Shown here: in pieces, positions 57,496 to 64,000 of the stretch
How the letters are laid out: each line of letters starts with the position of its first letter
Position numbering within the stretch: the stretch's first letter is position 1
From: Pseudomonas sp. R84
GTDB lineage: Bacteria > Pseudomonadota > Gammaproteobacteria > Pseudomonadales > Pseudomonadaceae
NCBI RefSeq assembly: GCF_009834515.1
Contig: NZ_CP019426.1
Coordinates: forward strand, 3,399,501-3,463,500
Length of the DNA: 64,000 nt
Direction: 5' to 3'
The notes under the pieces: model-generated
Database searches by the model: none
The model's input: the letters and a program-made list of their open reading frames with translations, nothing else
What the model was told of the DNA's origin: nothing
Program-made: the position numbers and the translations under genes

Positions 57496-58854
57496 ATGAA
57501 TGCCCCTTTCGATCAGCTGTTCACGTGGCTGAAAGATCACAAGATTACCGAAGTCGAATGTGTGGTCAGCGACCTGACCGGCATTGCCCGCGGCAAGATC
57601 GCACCGACCAACAAGTTCCTGCATGAGCGAGGCATGCGCCTGCCGGAAAGTGTGCTGCTGCAAACGGTAACCGGGGATTTTGTCGACGACGACATCTACT
57701 ACGACCTGCTCGATCCTGCCGACATCGACATGGTGTGCAAGCCCGTGGCTGACGCGGTCTACGTGATTCCATGGGCGATCGAACCGACCGCCATCGTCAT
57801 CCACGACACCTTCGACAAGTTCGGCAACCCGATCGAACTGTCGCCGCGCAACGTGCTGAAGAAAGTCTTGCAGCTCTACACCGACAAAGGCTGGAAGCCG
57901 ATTGTGGCGCCGGAAATGGAGTTCTACCTGACCCAACGCTGCGAAGACCCGGATCTGCCGCTGAAGGCACCGCTGGGCCGTTCGGGCCGTGCTGAAAGCG
58001 GTCGGCAGTCGTTCTCGATCGATGCCGCCAACGAATTCGATCCGTTGTTCGAAGACGTCTACGACTGGTGCGAACTGCAAGGCCTGGACCTCGACACGCT
58101 GATCCACGAAGACGGCCCGGCGCAGATGGAAATCAACTTCCGTCACGGCGACGCCCTTGATCTGGCCGACCAGATCACCGTGTTCAAACGCACCATGCGT
58201 GAGGCGGCGCTCAAGCACAACGTTGCGGCGACGTTCATGGCCAAGCCGATCGGTGATGAGCCGGGCAGCGCCATGCACATCCACCAGAGCGTGGTGGACA
58301 TCGCCACTGGCAAACCGATTTTCGCCAATGAAGACGGGCAGATGAGCGAGCTGTTCCTGCATTACATCGGCGGTTTGCAGAAGTACATCCCGAAAGTGCT
58401 GCCGATGTTTGCGCCCAACGTCAATTCGTTCCGCCGCTTTCTGCCGGACACCTCGGCACCGGTCAACGTCGAATGGGGCGAAGAAAACCGCACTGTTGGT
58501 CTGCGTGTACCGACTTCCAGCCCGGAAGCCATGCGCGTAGAAAACCGTCTGCCGGGCGCCGATGCCAACCCGTACCTGGCAATCGCCGCGAGCCTGCTCT
58601 GCGGTTACATCGGCATGGTCGAAGCCATCGCGCCGAGCGCTGCGGTACAGGGCCGCGCTTACGAGCGTCGCAACCTGCGCCTGCCGATCACCATCGAAGA
58701 AGCGCTGACGCAGATGGAAGAGTGCGAAACCGTTGGGCAGTACCTGGGCGACAAATTCGTCCGGGGCTACGTCGCGGTAAAGCGTGCCGAGCATGAAAAC
58801 TTCAAGCGCGTGATCAGCTCGTGGGAGCGTGAGTTCCTGATGCTCAGCGTGTAA
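57496..58854 (+). CDS. Gamma-glutamylpolyamine synthetase (glutamine synthetase family, PuuA/SpuI-like)
   Basis: 452 residues from the ATG at 57496 (ACGAGG upstream). Glutamine-synthetase motifs are VAPEMEFYL, GPAQMEINF, MAKPIGDEPGSAMHIHQS, the R-containing NSFRRFLPDTSAPVNVEWGEENRTVGLRVP, and ENRLPGADANPYLAIAA. The length is that of polyamine synthetases. It ligates glutamate to putrescine or spermidine, the first step of the gamma-glutamyl route. A REP pair separates it from the binding-protein gene. Confidence 0.9.
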   Translation: MNAPFDQLFTWLKDHKITEVECVVSDLTGIARGKIAPTNKFLHERGMRLPESVLLQTVTGDFVDDDIYYDLLDPADIDMVCKPVADAVYVIPWAIEPTAIVIHDTFDKFGNPIELSPRNVLKKVLQLYTDKGWKPIVAPEMEFYLTQRCEDPDLPLKAPLGRSGRAESGRQSFSIDAANEFDPLFEDVYDWCELQGLDLDTLIHEDGPAQMEINFRHGDALDLADQITVFKRTMREAALKHNVAATFMAKPIGDEPGSAMHIHQSVVDIATGKPIFANEDGQMSELFLHYIGGLQKYIPKVLPMFAPNVNSFRRFLPDTSAPVNVEWGEENRTVGLRVPTSSPEAMRVENRLPGADANPYLAIAASLLCGYIGMVEAIAPSAAVQGRAYERRNLRLPITIEEALTQMEECETVGQYLGDKFVRGYVAVKRAEHENFKRVISSWEREFLMLSV

Positions 58855-58873
58855 TTCAGATTTGCACAGACCC

Positions 58874-61413
<2,540 letters not shown>

Positions 61414-61442
61414 CCCGCAACCCGCTCCGACACCATGCCCAA

Positions 61443-61528
61443 GTAGGAGCTGCCGAAGGCTGCGATCTTTTGGCCCTGAAAAAGCAAGATCAAAAGATCG
61501 CAGCCTCGTTTCACTCGACAGCTCCTAC
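61443..61528. repeat. REP-like hairpin of the GTAGGAGCTG type
   Basis: Outer arms GTAGGAGCTG (61443-61452) and CAGCTCCTAC (61519-61528) and inner arms GGCTGCGATCTTTTG (61458-61472) and its complement (61491-61505) are perfect. This family is frequent between genes in fluorescent Pseudomonas. Here it separates puuB from pqiB and could act as a terminator. Confidence 0.85.
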
Positions 61529-61645
61529 ATGGAAACTGTCAACGATGCGAGCTATACACATTTGCTCTATCGCCAAGCACTTCTATATTGATGAGGTGCT
61601 TTTGCGTTCCTGACGCTCAGTGCCCATTCAATCGAGGAGACATGG

Positions 61646-63301
61646 ATGAAGTCGTCAGCCACCGACGAGCCGCGAGCGCCAGGCCAAGCCCCCGTGAAAA
61701 CCCGCCGCTTCGGCATCTCCCTCGTCTGGATCGTACCGATCGTGGCGGTGCTGGTGGGTATTTCGCTGGTGGTGCACAACATCCTGCAGGAAGGGCCGAC
61801 CATCGTGGTCACCTTCAAGACCGGCAGCGGTCTGACAGCCAATAAGACCGAAGTCAAATACCGCAACGTGGTGATTGGTCAGGTCACCGATGTCGACTTG
61901 AGCGACGACCAGAAAAGCGTCAACGCCACGATCAAACTGGCCAAACAGGCCGAGACGTTTACTCGTGAAGATTCACAGTTCTGGGTGGTACGCCCGCGAA
62001 TCGGTGCCGGTGGCGTTTCAGGTATCGACACCCTGCTTTCCGGCGACTATATCGGTGCCGACATCGGACAGGCCAACAACCGCGCCAAACAATTCAAGGG
62101 CCTGGAAAACCCGCCGCCGATTACCTACGGCGAACCCGGCAAGCGTTTCATGCTGCACACCCAGGATCTCGGTTCGCTGGACATCGGTTCGCCGGTGTAT
62201 TACCGCAAGATCCCTGTCGGCCAGGTCGTCACCTACGAGCTGGCGCCTGACGGTAAAGGCGTGAATATCGAAGTGTTCATTCACGCGCCCAACGATGCGT
62301 TCGTCACTGAAAACACCCGATTCTGGAACGCCAGTGGCATTGACGTCAGCGTCGGCGCCAACGGTTTCCAGGTGAAAACCGAATCCCTGTCCTCCATGCT
62401 GGTGGGCGGTATCGCTTTCCGTGCGCCGGATTACAGCCCCAACGACGTGGCCGCCGCCGATGACAAGGAATTCGAACTGTTCGAAGACCAGCAAACCGCC
62501 CTCGCCCCACCCAACGGCAAGGCGCAGTATCTGAGTCTGCGCTTCGACCAGTCCCTGCGCGGCCTCAAGGTTGGCGCACCGGTGGAGTTCCTCGGCATGG
62601 AAATCGGTCGGGTGGTGGCGATCAATCTGGATTTCGATGCGAAAAAACGCAGCTTCCCGCTTAACGTCGGCATCGTCATTTACCCGCAACGTTTGGGCAT
62701 GGCTTATGGAAAAATGCTCACTGCGTTCAAGCATGATCCCAACGATGAGGCCGCCGGCATTCGCCTGATGGGCACCTTCATCGACAATGGCCTGCGCGCC
62801 CAGGCCCGCAGTGGCAACCTGCTGACGGGGCAACTGTACGTGGCCCTGGACTTCTTCCCGAAAGCCGAAAAAGTCGCGTTTGACCCCACGGCGCGCCCGG
62901 TGGTGATTCCAACCGTGCCGGGTAGCCTCGAACAGCTGCAGGAAAAACTCGAAGCCGTGGTCGACAAGCTCAACAAGCTGCCGGTTGATCGCATCGCCAA
63001 CAACCTCGACAGCAATCTGATCGAGCTGCGCAAAGGCCTTGCCCAATTCAATGCCAAAACTCTGCCGGGGGTACAGAGCACCCTTGCCGATGTGAGCAAG
63101 ACCTTGCAGTCCGCCAGCTCGACCCTGGCCGAAGATTCGCCGCAACGCGAGAAACTCACGGAAACCCTCGACGAGCTCGGGCGCATGTCGCGCTCCCTGC
63201 GTGAGCTGTCGGATTACCTGGGCCGGCATCCTGAATCGCTGATCCGCGGTCGCCCCGATAACGCCGCGCCTATCGATCTGAAAGGCCCGCCACGTAACTG
63301 A
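61646..63301 (+). CDS. pqiB: Paraquat-inducible protein B, MCE-domain lipid transport tunnel
   Basis: 551 residues. A short cytoplasmic start and one membrane helix (FGISLVWIVPIVAVLVGISLVVHNI, about 22-46) are followed by three MCE domains. The marks are VTFKTGSGLTANKTEVKYRNVVIGQVTDV, MLHTQDLGSLDIGSPVYYRKIPVGQVV and LRFDQSLRGLKVGAPVEFLGMEIGRVVAI. A C-terminal helical needle (about 430-530) is rich in Leu heptads. It spans the periplasm for lipid transfer. GAGGAGA precedes the start. The usual pqiA partner is not upstream in this window. Confidence 0.92.
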   Translation: MKSSATDEPRAPGQAPVKTRRFGISLVWIVPIVAVLVGISLVVHNILQEGPTIVVTFKTGSGLTANKTEVKYRNVVIGQVTDVDLSDDQKSVNATIKLAKQAETFTREDSQFWVVRPRIGAGGVSGIDTLLSGDYIGADIGQANNRAKQFKGLENPPPITYGEPGKRFMLHTQDLGSLDIGSPVYYRKIPVGQVVTYELAPDGKGVNIEVFIHAPNDAFVTENTRFWNASGIDVSVGANGFQVKTESLSSMLVGGIAFRAPDYSPNDVAAADDKEFELFEDQQTALAPPNGKAQYLSLRFDQSLRGLKVGAPVEFLGMEIGRVVAINLDFDAKKRSFPLNVGIVIYPQRLGMAYGKMLTAFKHDPNDEAAGIRLMGTFIDNGLRAQARSGNLLTGQLYVALDFFPKAEKVAFDPTARPVVIPTVPGSLEQLQEKLEAVVDKLNKLPVDRIANNLDSNLIELRKGLAQFNAKTLPGVQSTLADVSKTLQSASSTLAEDSPQREKLTETLDELGRMSRSLRELSDYLGRHPESLIRGRPDNAAPIDLKGPPRN

Positions 63302-63317
63302 GCACAGGAGCTGAACC

Positions 63318-63872
63318 ATGGCTGTACCGCTGAAAATCACCGTGCTCGCTGCGTTCATGCTGCTTGGCGCCTGCCGCAGCGACCCGATCAGCTTTCACAC
63401 GCTGACGCCGGTGCAGATCGCCAACACCCGGACCGGCGCGCAGATTCCGATTGAAGCGCTGAGCGTGCCGCCGCAGGTCGACCGGGCGCAAATCGTTATC
63501 CGCCAGGGCAACAGCGGCCTGGCGATTCTGGAAACCGATTGGTGGGGGGCGACACTGGCGGATGAGTTGCGCGGTGCATTGGCCGACCAGTTGAGCAATA
63601 CCAGTGGCCAAGGCAACGTTTCGGTTCGCATCGAAGTGCAACGCTTCGACTCGATCCCCGGTCAGTACGGCCTGATCGACGCCAAATGGCGCTTGCGTCC
63701 CGTCGGCGCCACTGACAATGGCTCGCTGACCTGCCGTTCGACCCTGCAAACACCGTCCGGCCCGACCATCGATGATCTGGTGGGTGCCCAGCAGAACAAC
63801 GTCAAACGCTTGGCCGTGCAGATCAGTCGGGCGGCCACCGGCAACGCGCGCACCTGCCCTTCCCCGTCCTGA
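63318..63872 (+). CDS. pqiC: PqiC outer-membrane lipoprotein
   Basis: 184 residues with a lipobox MLLGAC (Cys19). The body has the PqiC/ABC-type auxiliary domain (FHTLTPV, then IRQGNSGLAILETDWWGATLADELRGALADQL and SVRIEVQRFDSIPGQYGLIDAKWRLR). It starts 16 bp after pqiB. It anchors the PqiB tunnel at the outer membrane. Its stop is 6 bp from the end of a convergent integrase gene. Confidence 0.88.
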   Translation: MAVPLKITVLAAFMLLGACRSDPISFHTLTPVQIANTRTGAQIPIEALSVPPQVDRAQIVIRQGNSGLAILETDWWGATLADELRGALADQLSNTSGQGNVSVRIEVQRFDSIPGQYGLIDAKWRLRPVGATDNGSLTCRSTLQTPSGPTIDDLVGAQQNNVKRLAVQISRAATGNARTCPSPS

Positions 63873-63878
63873 CGGGGC

Positions 63879-64000
63879 CTACAGATCGAAGCGATCGACC
63901 GCACGCCGCCGCTCGTTGTCATCACGCACATCGTAGTTGGCGGTGGTCTGGATGTTGCTGTGGTGCGCCAGTTTCTGCGCAATCGACAAATCATGCTCCT
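63879..64000 (-). CDS. Tyrosine recombinase (integrase), C-terminal end only
   Basis: The minus-strand frame is open to the right edge. It gives EHDLSIAQKLAHHSNIQ, then TTANYDVRDDNERRRAV and DRFDL before the TAG at 63879-63881. The phrase L-x-H-x-S-x-x-T-T-x-x-Y matches the last catalytic box of phage-type integrases, with Tyr as the nucleophile. The main domain lies outside the window. It marks a possible mobile element starting beyond 64 kb. Confidence 0.78.
   Translation of the reverse strand, partial: EHDLSIAQKLAHHSNIQTTANYDVRDDNERRRAVDRFDL

Overview
The window is GC-rich chromosomal DNA that reads as a Pseudomonas of the fluorescens type. The reasons are its gene families (membrane glucose dehydrogenase, gamma-glutamylpolyamine catabolism, FecI/FecR/TonB cassette, PqiBC), the Shine-Dalgarno style, and two kinds of Pseudomonas REP hairpin. 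No rRNA, tRNA or CRISPR array was seen. Genus is inferred; no database was searched.

Layout. 1-3.7 kb: the 5' part of gcd (cut by the window edge), an SDR, a broken Bcr/CflA-type MFS gene and a secreted cupin of the hydroxynitrile-lyase type. 3.7-9.2 kb: a LysR gene with its palindrome, then a three-gene exported-cytochrome / small subunit / GMC-dehydrogenase operon whose large subunit ends in a LecA-like (PA-IL) lectin domain. 9.2-12.6 kb: a minus-strand operon led by a MarR regulator. 12.8-14.9 kb: a VanB-like reductase and VanA-like Rieske oxygenase pair. 15.0-34.4 kb: a large catabolic cluster for an unidentified, probably hydrophobic, aromatic compound. It encodes an FAD monooxygenase, Rieske ferredoxin, type I extradiol dioxygenase, C-C-type alpha/beta hydrolase, FAH-family hydrolase, cyclase-family hydrolase, amidohydrolase, a DUF1302/DUF1329/YCF48/RND membrane module and an MFS carrier. 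Two related LysR regulators accompany it, and four promoter regions share one double ATC-N9-GAT operator.

34.8-41.6 kb: an accessory region bounded by two direct intergenic repeats. It holds an MBL-fold protein, a PD-(D/E)XK-type nuclease gene split by a +1 frameshift at a run of six G, a remnant of a Shedu-like (DUF4263) gene, and an AT-richer gene joining a HEPN RNase motif to a QxK nuclease motif. This looks like a defence island and is the best candidate for something undescribed.

41.7-51.7 kb: a thioesterase, a hydroxypyruvate-isomerase-like protein, and a complete sucrose-type locus (LamB/ScrY porin divergent from an ABC importer, GH32 hydrolase and LacI repressor, with a perfect LacI-type palindrome between porin and binding protein). 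51.7-55.7 kb: a TonB siderophore receptor with FecR and FecI. 55.9-61.4 kb: a DUF417 membrane protein, an AraC regulator, and gamma-glutamylpolyamine synthetase, polyamine-binding protein and oxidase. 61.6-64 kb: pqiBC, then the 3' end of a tyrosine recombinase running off the right edge.
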